The position numbers and the translations under genes were made by a program. Under the pieces are notes generated by a model, which saw only the letters and a list, made by a program, of their open reading frames with translations, did no database searches and was not told the origin of the DNA. From JAGOUU01 sp964609155 (GTDB lineage Bacteria > Pseudomonadota > Gammaproteobacteria > JAGOUU01), in assembly GCA_964609155.1 (NCBI GenBank), contig CAZSRF010000030.1:1-31140 (forward strand): a stretch of 31,140 nt of DNA, in the 5' to 3' direction. Positions 17,424 through 24,359 of the stretch are shown one piece after another. Each line of letters begins with the position of its first letter. Within the stretch, counting starts at the first letter, position 1.

Positions 17424-18041
17424 ATGAAATATTATTTAAAACCACTCTCTATTATATTATCAGTAAGCATTGTATTTTTAGACTTATCTGCTTGCGCTCC
17501 TTTAGTTATTGCTAGTGCAGCAAGTGGCGTTGCTGTTTTGACTGACAGGCGAACAACAGGAACGTACATTGAAGACAAAGCTATAGAACTTAAAGCTTAT
17601 AAATTATTATCTGAAGACAGGAACCTGGCCTCTAGCTCTAATCTCTCTGTGACCTGCTATAACGAAAGAGTGCTCATCACAGGACAAGCAGCAAGCGACA
17701 ACGTTAAAAATCAAGCTGAAAATGTGATAAAAAACATTCCTAAGGTTAAAACTGTTTATAATGAAATTCAAATAGCAGAAAAAGATGGTATAAAAAAATC
17801 ATCCTATGATTCTTGGATAAGCACTAAAGTTAAAACTAATTTAGCTTCGGATTTGAGAGTTAATCCTTTGGATATCAAAGTTACAACTGCTGATAAAGTT
17901 GTCTATTTGATGGGCCTAGTGACCCCTAATGAATCAGAGATTGCTACTGATATAGCTCGTAAAGTCTATGGCGTTAATAAAGTAGTAAAGCTTTTTGAGT
18001 ATGTGCATGTTCCTAACACTCAGCTTGCTCAAAATGCATGA
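17424..18041 (+). CDS. dolP: Outer membrane lipoprotein DolP with two BON domains
   Basis: DolP (YraP) is an outer membrane lipoprotein that supports envelope integrity and interacts with the BAM machinery at the division site. The 205-residue product has a lipobox LSAC (Cys24), then APLVIASAASGVAVLTDRRT typical of the family, and two BON domains (about 62-125 and 132-200), with the glycine patterns VLITGQAASDNVKNQAENV and VVYLMGLVTPNESEIATDI. An SD-like CGGAGA precedes the ATG by about five bases. It closes the lpoA-yraN-gmhA-dolP operon. In Pseudomonas sspB follows; here 5.6 kb of other genes intervene. Confidence 0.93.
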   Translation: MKYYLKPLSIILSVSIVFLDLSACAPLVIASAASGVAVLTDRRTTGTYIEDKAIELKAYKLLSEDRNLASSSNLSVTCYNERVLITGQAASDNVKNQAENVIKNIPKVKTVYNEIQIAEKDGIKKSSYDSWISTKVKTNLASDLRVNPLDIKVTTADKVVYLMGLVTPNESEIATDIARKVYGVNKVVKLFEYVHVPNTQLAQNA

Positions 18042-18182
18042 GTCTTAGAGCGCAATAAAAGTAAAAAATATTATAAAAAATAAAGAGATGTCTTATCTTA
18101 ATCCTAGTTTTTTTAATAGTTATCATATACAATGGGGTATTAATATTATAGAATTTAGATAGCAACAGGTTATCTAGTCAGC

Positions 18183-18197
18183 TTTATACAGTATAAA
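18183..18197. promoter_or_regulatory. Perfect 15-nt palindrome, candidate operator of the XRE gene
   Basis: TTTATAC-A-GTATAAA is a perfect palindrome with 7-bp arms, 31 bp before the start codon of the Cro/CI-type gene. The layout fits a homodimeric repressor site, so autoregulation is the natural guess. A second imperfect palindrome GATAGC-N5-GTTATC lies just upstream at about 18158-18174. Confidence 0.55.
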
Positions 18198-18228
18198 CTT
18201 TAATTAATAAAGAAAAAAGAGTATCAAT

Positions 18229-18852
18229 ATGGAAAAATTAAGTTCAACATTAAAACAGCTTTTGAACGAGGCTAACATCAGCGAAGCAGAATTAGCTAGA
18301 CGCACAGGAATTGCTCAACCCATGGTAAACCGCCTTGCTACAGGCAAAAATAAAAATCCTAAATTAGAGACATTAAAGCCAATTGCTAAGTACTTTAGTG
18401 TGACATTTAGTCAATTACTAGGTGAAGAAGATTTACCCACCAATGATAAAAGAGCCGATCAATTTAATAGCCAAAGCTTTCAATTTCCGGTCATTCAATG
18501 GTCTCAATATGGTAAATCAAGTAGCAGCACAAAAATGATGGCAACTACTGCAAAATTAAGCAACAAAGCCTTCGGTTTACTAGTTGCCAACAATGAATTC
18601 GAGCCAAGATTCCCAGCGAGTACAGTTTTAGTAGTTGAACCAGAAGTACATGTCGGTTTAAACGATCTCATTTTAATTAAAAAATTAGACTCTCAAGAGC
18701 TGCTTTTTACACAAGTTAAAGAAACTAATGAAACAGGTCCAACTAAATTACATAACTTGAGCAATACTAATGATAGTTCTACGCTTTTGTTTGATAAAGC
18801 TCAATATGAATTAGTAGGTGTGCTAGTACAAACTAGTTACGATTTTAAATAA
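18229..18852 (+). CDS. Cro/CI-type HTH regulator with degenerate S24 (LexA-like) domain
   Basis: The 207-residue product has an N-terminal helix-turn-helix of the XRE family (about 8-62, LARRTGIAQPMVNRLATGK) and a C-terminal S24-like domain (about 85-203), the layout of phage CI repressors. The S24 motif region normally reads VxGDSMxP. Here it is VANNEFEP (119-126), so the catalytic Ser is replaced by Glu123 and self-cleavage is unlikely. It probably acts as a non-inducible or ligand-responsive repressor. A 15-nt palindrome 31 bp upstream is a candidate site. No phage genes surround it. The gene lies between dolP and a small His/Arg-rich gene. The start ATG has a weak AAAGAG-type leader. Confidence 0.85.
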   Translation: MEKLSSTLKQLLNEANISEAELARRTGIAQPMVNRLATGKNKNPKLETLKPIAKYFSVTFSQLLGEEDLPTNDKRADQFNSQSFQFPVIQWSQYGKSSSSTKMMATTAKLSNKAFGLLVANNEFEPRFPASTVLVVEPEVHVGLNDLILIKKLDSQELLFTQVKETNETGPTKLHNLSNTNDSSTLLFDKAQYELVGVLVQTSYDFK

Positions 18853-18886
18853 TTTAACACTCTTATATTATCTGGATTAGATATCC

Positions 18887-18907
18887 ATCGGGGGCATAGC
18901 TCCCGAT
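18887..18907 (+). terminator. Hairpin after the XRE gene, weak terminator or attenuator candidate
   Basis: ATCGGGGGC-ATA-GCTCCCGAT folds into a 9-bp stem with one G-T pair and a 3-base loop. It is 34 bp past the regulator stop and about 27 bp before the next start codon. No T-run follows, so it is not a classical intrinsic terminator; it could be an mRNA processing or stability element. Confidence 0.35.
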
Positions 18908-18934
18908 ATACACAGTACTCAAGGAAGAAGTAAC

Positions 18935-19129
18935 ATGAGCAGAAATCACAATCATAAAGAATCTCAAGCATCAAAGATATGGAGCTTTGCCGCCGGCATT
19001 ATGAGATGTCATCGACGACTTAGACCCCATGCTCATAGTTCTAGAGTTATTTGCCCGGCAGATGAATCTTTATACCCAACCTATGTGAGCTCGAATTATA
19101 CTCCATCTTGTAGGCCTAATAATAAATAA
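18935..19129 (+). CDS. Small His/Arg-rich hypothetical protein
   Basis: I do not recognise this 64-residue product. It is basic, with clusters such as NHNHKES and RCHRRLRPHAHSSR, two cysteines about 16 residues apart in the middle (at about 24 and 40) and a third near the C-terminus. There is no clear signal peptide or membrane helix. The case for a real gene is the leader: AAGGAAGAAG, a near-ideal Shine-Dalgarno sequence, ends about 5 bases before the ATG, which is stronger than that of most genes here. It follows the XRE regulator with only 82 bp between, so it could be co-transcribed with it. His/Cys content allows metal binding, but that is speculation. Confidence 0.5.
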   Translation: MSRNHNHKESQASKIWSFAAGIMRCHRRLRPHAHSSRVICPADESLYPTYVSSNYTPSCRPNNK

Positions 19130-19386
19130 CAGTAAATGTTTACCGTTCTGCGCAATTTACTTTATGCTCTACAAAAAGTGGTTACCGTCACACAGAAGTA
19201 AAAGGATAAATCTTTTAGGTTTTATGAGAGCTGACAAGGATTTAAGTTGTAATTCATTATTAACATATAAATTTGAAGGCCAGAGAGAATAATGCGTTAA
19301 ATCAAATGATAGTTAATATAGGAAGTCAATACCATACTAATTTTTCTTGACTACTTATAATATATCTTAATTAATTTAAATAAATT

Positions 19387-20355
19387 ATGAATACAACATT
19401 TCGTATAAATTTAAAAAATATCTTGTTGACACTTACTTCTTTATCTCTTAGCTTTAACACGACAATATCTAGTTATGCTAATGAGGACTACTCATGGTAT
19501 AAAGTATCACCTCATTATAGCTTATCTGTATTTAATGATAAGATACCATCATATAAAGCATGGCCAAGTGCTGTATCACCTACAAACGTCTGGTGGATAC
19601 CATTGGAGCTTAACAGCCTCCAAGCGGATGCTATCCAAGCAATTATTAAACCTGTAACATACCCTGATGGTTGGCAAGGTTATGATGTTACCATAGGTAA
19701 CCAACGGCAATATCTTAGTCCTCAAGAATTTGAGCTTGCCAAAGCAGTAGGTAAACTTGTCTACAAACCTAAAGATAGAACTAACGGCTCATGCACTGCT
19801 ACACATGTAGGTAATAACTATGTTGTTACCGCCGGGCATTGTATCGACGATCCAACTCTCTTTTCTGATACCTGCAGCTCATTACAAGTAGAATGGCATT
19901 TTAGGCGCTCACGTGTTGATTTTCCAAAAACTCCTAAGTCTTCTCTTATTGGCCAATGCCAAGAAATAGTTAGCTGGAGCTTTAAGGTCGGCAATCCGAA
20001 TTCTATAGATCATACCATATTTCGGGTAGATAAGGCTCCGGAGGCAAGAATTGCTATTGAGCCTAATCCCACGTTAACACCAGGCAGCAAAGTGCATCAA
20101 TTTTCTCATCCGGGAGGCATGCCTTTAATTTTGGCTCAAAATTGTAATATCAATCAGTTAGCTTTTCAGTATTACCAACATGATTGCTGGGGAGCTTCTG
20201 GCAGTAGTGGTGCAGCTCTTATTGATGCAAGCACAAATAAATTAATTGGCTTGCTCTCTATGGGCAGTGATGACACTTTCTTTTCTTTACGTAATGATGT
20301 TTCTCCAATTGGAGCATTTGATCCTACAGAAGTTGCGCAATTTCTTGGAGATTAA
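19387..20355 (+). CDS. Secreted trypsin-like serine protease
   Basis: The 322-residue product has an N-terminal signal peptide (to about residue 31, SSYA-NED) and a chymotrypsin-fold protease domain (about 115-320). The catalytic His is in VVTAGHC (His151), the Asp in NSIDHTIFRV (Asp208) and the Ser in WGASGSSGAALID (Ser274 by the GSSGA pattern; Ser271 is the alternative). Cysteine pairs, including Cys136/Cys152, suggest disulfides and so an extracytoplasmic location. There is no PDZ domain, so it is not DegP-like. The form resembles V8/glutamyl-endopeptidase-like and S1-family secreted enzymes. No Shine-Dalgarno sequence is seen before the ATG; an AT-rich leader contains TTGACT at about 19348. 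It may be a virulence or nutrient protease; the target is unknown. Confidence 0.8.
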   Translation: MNTTFRINLKNILLTLTSLSLSFNTTISSYANEDYSWYKVSPHYSLSVFNDKIPSYKAWPSAVSPTNVWWIPLELNSLQADAIQAIIKPVTYPDGWQGYDVTIGNQRQYLSPQEFELAKAVGKLVYKPKDRTNGSCTATHVGNNYVVTAGHCIDDPTLFSDTCSSLQVEWHFRRSRVDFPKTPKSSLIGQCQEIVSWSFKVGNPNSIDHTIFRVDKAPEARIAIEPNPTLTPGSKVHQFSHPGGMPLILAQNCNINQLAFQYYQHDCWGASGSSGAALIDASTNKLIGLLSMGSDDTFFSLRNDVSPIGAFDPTEVAQFLGD

Positions 20356-20388
20356 GGTGCTGCGTTGTTTCCATGTTTTTATTTTGTT

Positions 20389-20432
20389 TGTTACTTTGTT
20401 ATAACTTTTATTGTTACTTTGCTGTTACCTTG
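20389..20432 (+). promoter_or_regulatory. Direct-repeat array with about 11-bp period
   Basis: TGTTACTTTG occurs at 20389-20398 and 20412-20421, and TGTTACCTTG at 20423-20432. A poorer copy (7 of 10) at 20400-20409 fills the gap, giving steps of 11, 12 and 11 bp. Helically phased direct repeats directly upstream of a promoter are how OmpR/PhoB-type response regulators bind; on the other strand the pattern is GTAAC-N6-GTAAC. Confidence 0.45.
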
Positions 20433-20433
20433 G

Positions 20434-20461
20434 TTAACTAATTGATAAAATATGCTATAAT
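20434..20461 (+). promoter_or_regulatory. Candidate promoter of the glycosyltransferase-like gene
   Basis: TGCTATAAT gives an extended -10 with a perfect TATAAT at 20456-20461. A poor -35 (TTAACT, 20434-20439) lies 16 bp before, as is usual for activated promoters. It would leave a leader of about 130 nt before the gene at 20598. Confidence 0.45.
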
Positions 20462-20597
20462 TCAGACCAATATAGTAATTTTCACACAAACAATAGATGA
20501 CTTGCATGCCCAGAAAAACCTTAAATTGTTTTATCTTTAAAAATCCCTCATCGTTCTAACTTGTTAAGCTGTCGTTAATTTTACCAATGTATACTCT

Positions 20598-21965
20598 ATG
20601 ACATATAAACTTACTTTTCGATACATTAATATGAGCACTCCATACACAGGCAATATAAACTTTCTTTGGTATGGCAATCCACTTGCACCTAAATACTTGA
20701 GCGCAGCTTTTGAGGGACCACTAAGCTTTTTAAAAGCAACTCAACAACCAACAGCTACCGCTGAAGGTATCCCTCAACCCGAATTTTCAGGCGCCACTTT
20801 AACCTATTGGTGCCCAGCAGAACATAAAGAAAAAGTAAAACAATATTTAGATAATCGTTGTAGAGAATTAGGTTTAGTTAACACTTTTGAGGTTAAGTCT
20901 GTTGAAGATGATTTACTAGAACAGCTGGTTTCAAAAGGTCATCTCAATGAAGATGAAAAAGGAAAAATACTAAAATTGTTGACAAAAATTAAATCTTACG
21001 GAGATTTTAATGTTGCTAAAGAATTGTTTAGCCCTCTAATTCTTCTATTAGAAGGTGGTTACTTTTTTGATACTACAATATACCTGCATGCTAAAAAAGA
21101 AGGTGAAAGTGGCTTTTTGTCTTTACCAGAGATTACTCAAGATTTTCGTTATACTTTTCACAATGGCACTATCATCAGACCTTATCCTCAATTAGATGTG
21201 TACACATACGCAGGCAGAAAAGACAGTCCTACTCTAAAAGGTTTTGCCTATTTAAATATAGAGACTATTGCTCGTTTATACGATGAAGATCTTACTGAAG
21301 TAGCTATTGACCCATTAAATGGCTTTCCAGAAAAAAATAGAATTATAGATAGTCACAGATTAGATGTGATGGTTCTTGCAGAGAAATTTAAAGAGCTTCG
21401 ATATAAGGACACTGCCCAACAAGAAGTAGCTACTGGAATATTTTATCCCCGTTCTAGGCTTGAAAAACCTGCTTATTATCTTCAAAGTGTCGAAAAAGGT
21501 AAGGCTTGTTTTACCTATCAAACTGCTCCAACGATTACAAATGCTCCTAGGTTTATGGAAAGATTTTTTGGCATAAGCTCTTCCCCCATCACTTTTCAAG
21601 AAAAGGGCTTTCATTCAGAGCTAGAATTGGATAATTATAGAATTGTGAAAAGTTTTGGACAGTCTGGATGGTACCATTCTGGAAAACAAACAAATCTTAT
21701 CTCGCAATTAAAAATATATTTAGATATCTTTTCTAAGACAATCACCATCGCAACCCCTGTGATTATAAAACATGTCTTAGGAGTAATATTAAATTTACTT
21801 AAAAGAATACTATTTTTAAGTGTGCCGCAAAACCCGTTAACATTGCGCCAAAAACTCACCCTTGCCTACACTGAAAATGATTTACCCAATCAGGCTAGGA
21901 ATGAGAGAGTTGCTCAGGATTTACCTCCAATTGTACCTGTGACAGAAACCCCGGGTCCAACTTAA
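20598..21965 (+). CDS. Putative glycosyltransferase-like (DXD-type) effector candidate
   Basis: I do not recognise a named homologue. The 455-residue product has two features of the DXD sugar-binding glycosyltransferase group (as in clostridial toxins and bacterial effectors): an N-terminal INFLWYGNPLAPKYL (20-34), like the IHFIWxGxPxPxxYL opening, and VAKELFSPLILLLEGGYFFDTT (139-160), like the stretch ending in GGxYxDxD. The second Asp of DXD is Thr160, so metal-dependent catalysis is uncertain. A hydrophobic segment at 380-409 could target membranes, and the tail is Pro/Thr-rich. There is no signal peptide, in keeping with a translocated effector. Start: ATG at 20598 or the Met at residue 12 (20631); neither has a clear Shine-Dalgarno. 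It converges with ald. Confidence 0.55.
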   Translation: MTYKLTFRYINMSTPYTGNINFLWYGNPLAPKYLSAAFEGPLSFLKATQQPTATAEGIPQPEFSGATLTYWCPAEHKEKVKQYLDNRCRELGLVNTFEVKSVEDDLLEQLVSKGHLNEDEKGKILKLLTKIKSYGDFNVAKELFSPLILLLEGGYFFDTTIYLHAKKEGESGFLSLPEITQDFRYTFHNGTIIRPYPQLDVYTYAGRKDSPTLKGFAYLNIETIARLYDEDLTEVAIDPLNGFPEKNRIIDSHRLDVMVLAEKFKELRYKDTAQQEVATGIFYPRSRLEKPAYYLQSVEKGKACFTYQTAPTITNAPRFMERFFGISSSPITFQEKGFHSELELDNYRIVKSFGQSGWYHSGKQTNLISQLKIYLDIFSKTITIATPVIIKHVLGVILNLLKRILFLSVPQNPLTLRQKLTLAYTENDLPNQARNERVAQDLPPIVPVTETPGPT

Positions 21966-21971
21966 ACCATG

Positions 21972-22029
21972 TTAATATCTCACTCAAATGAGTACGTTAA
22001 GTACTGAGTACATAGAAGTGAGATATTAA
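21972..22029. repeat. Long stem-loop between convergent genes
   Basis: TTAATATCTCAC (21972-21983) pairs perfectly over 12 bp with GTGAGATATTAA (22018-22029); a smaller AGTAC/GTACT stem sits in the loop. It lies between the converging glycosyltransferase-like gene and ald. It could protect or end transcripts from both sides, but neither side has a T-run placed as in an intrinsic terminator. Confidence 0.45.
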
Positions 22030-22045
22030 AAAACTTGACCATTAA

Positions 22046-23173
22046 TTAAGCCGCACCCAACATCTGCACAGCAGAAACATAATCGTCTTCACGCCCTAAG
22101 GCATCTGCCACAGCTTGATACGTAATTTTACCATGCATAACATTAAGGCCATTTAATAGATTTTTATCCTTAAGAAAAGCTTTCTTATAGCCATTATCTG
22201 CCAGACTAATTACATAGGGCAAAGTTGCATTGTTTAACCCAATAGTGGCCGTTCTAGCGCATCCGCCAGGCATATTAGCTACACAATAATGAACAATACC
22301 ATCTTCAATAAATGTAGGCTCAGCATGCGTGGTTGGGCGACTTGTTTCAAAGCAACCGCCTTGATCAATAGAAACATCGATTAAAACAGAACCTCTTTTC
22401 ATAGTACTCAACATTTGTTTAGTAACCAATTTAGGAGCAGCGGCCCCTGGGACTAAAACAGCACCAATGACTAAGTCTGACTTGGCGACATAAAATTCTA
22501 TATTGTGTTTAGTTGCAAAAACTGTATTTAACTTAGAACCAAATTGGAAATCTAATTCTCGCAGTCTTTTAATAGATTTATCTATAACTGTTACATTAGC
22601 TTCCATACCAATAGCCATACGTATACTGTTAGTCCCTACAACGCCTCCCCCTAGTACTACTACCCGTGCTGCAGGCACACCTGGGATCCCGCCCAATAAC
22701 ATTCCACTACCGCCTTGGGATTTTTCTAAACAATGAGCACCTGCTTGAATAGCCATACGCCCAGCTACTTCGCTCATCGGCGACAACAATGGTAAGCCAC
22801 CAAAATCATCAGTAACAGTCTCATAAGCTATAGCTACGCAACCTGATTGTACTAATAGATCAGTTTGTACTGGATCTGGTGCTAAATGTAAGTAGGTAAA
22901 TAAAATTTGATCTTCTCTTAAAAGCTTACACTCTTGCGGTTGTGGTTCTTTGACTTTTACAACCATATCAGCTTTTTGATAAATTGTTGCTGCATCTTGA
23001 CTTATATCAGCACCAACGTTTCGATAATGATGGTCATCAAAGCCTACTGCATGACCAGCTGATGATTCCACAATAACTTTATGCCCTCTTGCTATCAACT
23101 CTTGTGCATTTGATGGAGTTATTCCGACTCGGAATTCATTATTTTTAACTTCTTTAGGGACACCAATTAACAT
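22046..23173 (-). CDS. ald: Alanine dehydrogenase
   Basis: Ald interconverts L-alanine and pyruvate with NAD and ammonia in the cytoplasm. The 375-residue product opens MLIGVPKEVKNNEFRVGITP, has the substrate-binding KVKEPQP loop near residue 75, YLHLAPD, the nucleotide-binding VVVLGGGVVGTNS segment near 170, and SVDQGG-like DVSIDQGG followed by a C-terminal NMPGGCARTATIGLNNATLPY. All are typical, and length matches the family. The ATG is preceded by GGAG at a good distance. It is not part of the sspB/sspA operon and sits at the edge of the accessory region. It may let the cell use alanine as a carbon source or supply alanine for cell wall synthesis. Confidence 0.96.
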   Translation of the reverse strand: MLIGVPKEVKNNEFRVGITPSNAQELIARGHKVIVESSAGHAVGFDDHHYRNVGADISQDAATIYQKADMVVKVKEPQPQECKLLREDQILFTYLHLAPDPVQTDLLVQSGCVAIAYETVTDDFGGLPLLSPMSEVAGRMAIQAGAHCLEKSQGGSGMLLGGIPGVPAARVVVLGGGVVGTNSIRMAIGMEANVTVIDKSIKRLRELDFQFGSKLNTVFATKHNIEFYVAKSDLVIGAVLVPGAAAPKLVTKQMLSTMKRGSVLIDVSIDQGGCFETSRPTTHAEPTFIEDGIVHYCVANMPGGCARTATIGLNNATLPYVISLADNGYKKAFLKDKNLLNGLNVMHGKITYQAVADALGREDDYVSAVQMLGAA

Positions 23174-23198
23174 ATTTTTTTCTCCAGTATATTTATTG

Positions 23199-23212
23199 TC
23201 GATATTTATCGA
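23199..23212. promoter_or_regulatory. Inverted repeat upstream of ald, candidate operator
   Basis: TCGATA-TT-TATCGA has perfect 6-bp arms with a 2-bp spacer, 26 bp before the ald start codon. Alanine dehydrogenase genes are often under Lrp/AsnC-type control, but the site does not clearly match an Lrp consensus. Confidence 0.35.
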
Positions 23213-23344
23213 TAGTAAACAAATTTAATACTTATTTTATACTATTAGAAAAAACAATGAAAAGTATTATTTTAGTTATAAAAAATTAATTTAAAAGCAA
23301 ATAAACATTAGTAATAATCAGTAAAGTTCAGCTTAATTAAAAGC

Positions 23345-23635
23345 CAGGGCTGTCTCTGGTGAGCAGTTGGAAAATTAAATAACCCACCCTTAACGACGTC
23401 ATCCTTGGATTTTTTTGCTCGAAAGCTTGAAAAGAACGCTAAAAATTCGCAAAAAAATTCAAGGATCCAGGAAAAATCTACCTTGTTGGCACCAATAAGC
23501 AAGATCGCCTCTGGATCCTAAAATTTTTCTGTGAAAGTTATTACTTCTTTTCAATATTTCGAACAGAAAAATTGTAGGATGACGCTACCCCCGGTAATTA
23601 TATTTAAGTTTACAACTGTTCGCTGGACAGCCCTG
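23345..23635. mobile_element. 291-bp nested-palindrome element with flanking direct repeats (MITE-like)
   Basis: The ends are an inverted repeat, CAGGGCTGTC (23345-23354) and GACAGCCCTG (23626-23635), extended imperfectly to about 23 bp. Outside them lies the direct repeat AATTAAAAGC (23335-23344 and 23636-23645; 13 bp if CAG is counted), as expected from target duplication. Inside are CGTCATCCT/AGGATGACG (23397-23405, 23576-23584), a 17-nt hairpin arm pair with one mismatch (23402-23418, 23449-23465) and an 18-nt pair with one mismatch (23515-23532, 23563-23580). No transposase is encoded; a 64-codon open frame across it looks like noise. It ends 12 bp beyond the sspB stop. Most of the 484-bp gap between ald and sspB is this element; the remainder is AT-rich with nothing else visible. 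Confidence 0.65.
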
Positions 23636-23657
23636 AATTAAAAGCCAGTCTACAAAT

Positions 23658-24128
23658 TTACTTATCACTGTCTTTATCTAATTCTGGATTAGATGCTACA
23701 ATTTTTAAATTAGGACGAGAACTTTTACTTCTTAGATTTTTTACTTTACTAGAAGATTGGTTGTCATTTTTATGAGAAATAGAACCAGAAGATGTCTCAG
23801 AGGCGTTCTCATGATCATATGCCTCTTCAGCAAACACCATGCCTTTTCGATTTTCTTCAGCATAGATGGCAGTTATAGACATAATAGGTAAATAAATATC
23901 ACGACTAACTCCAGAAAACCTCGCAGCAAAAGAAACGTAATGATTTTTCATCTCCATTCCATGGATAGATTCAGGGGCGATAGACAATATAATCTGACCA
24001 TCTTCCACATGTTCACGTGGTACAACCACTCCCTTGTAGTTCGCATCAATAACGACATGAGGAGTCATATTGTTATCTAAAATCCAATTATACAACGCTC
24101 TTAAAAGATACGGTCTACTAGGGGTCAT
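23658..24128 (-). CDS. sspB: ClpXP adaptor, stringent starvation protein B
   Basis: SspB tethers ssrA-tagged proteins to ClpXP for degradation. The 156-residue product has the substrate-binding domain (about 4-108): RPYLLRALYNWILDN, TPHVVIDA, GVVVPREHVEDGQIILSIAP, FSARFSGVS-like FAARFSGVSRDIYLPI and AIYAEENRKGMVF. A Ser/Asn-rich flexible linker follows, then the ClpX-binding motif RPNLKIVA (138-145). In E. coli the protein ends at this motif; here 11 more residues (SNPELDKDSDK) follow. It is 231 bp downstream of sspA, as in Pseudomonas, with a palindromic repeat between. Confidence 0.95.
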   Translation of the reverse strand: MTPSRPYLLRALYNWILDNNMTPHVVIDANYKGVVVPREHVEDGQIILSIAPESIHGMEMKNHYVSFAARFSGVSRDIYLPIMSITAIYAEENRKGMVFAEEAYDHENASETSSGSISHKNDNQSSSKVKNLRSKSSRPNLKIVASNPELDKDSDK

Positions 24129-24185
24129 ATCTTATCCAACTATCCTATTCAATTATTTTAGTAAGTGTTCACTCGATCTCGAATT

Positions 24186-24284
24186 TTGTCATCCCAGTCA
24201 AGCGCAAAGCGCGCAGAACTTGGATCTATTATAAAGAGATCTCGGTCCTGCGCCCAGTTTCACTGGCCTTGACCGAGATGACAA
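24186..24284. repeat. REP-like palindromic element between sspB and sspA
   Basis: The outer arms are TTGTCATCCCAGTCAAG (24186-24202) and CTTGACCGAGATGACAA (24268-24284), pairing at 15 of 17 positions. A competing inner pair, ATCTCGGTC/GACCGAGAT (24239-24247, 24271-24279), is perfect and encloses a CCAGT/ACTGG stem. The right arm can thus pair with either partner. It is 99 bp long and noncoding, and its GTCATCC start recalls an arm of the 291-bp element. Confidence 0.55.
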
Positions 24285-24359
24285 TACTACGTAAACACAT
24301 ACTTATTTTATCCAATTACTCGGCCAACTATTTGACTTTATATTAAATATTTTAACTCA

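Noticed and set aside
18229..19129. Prophage remnant around the CI-like regulator
   Set aside because: No integrase, Cro, replication or structural phage gene and no attachment-like repeats are seen nearby.
21972..22029. Intrinsic terminator between the glycosyltransferase-like gene and ald
   Set aside because: The stem is good but no T-run follows on either strand, so it was kept only as a stem-loop.
23308..23502. A 64-codon frame on the minus strand within the repeat element
   Set aside because: It crosses the terminal inverted repeat and a hairpin, has no ribosome binding site and looks like repeat noise.
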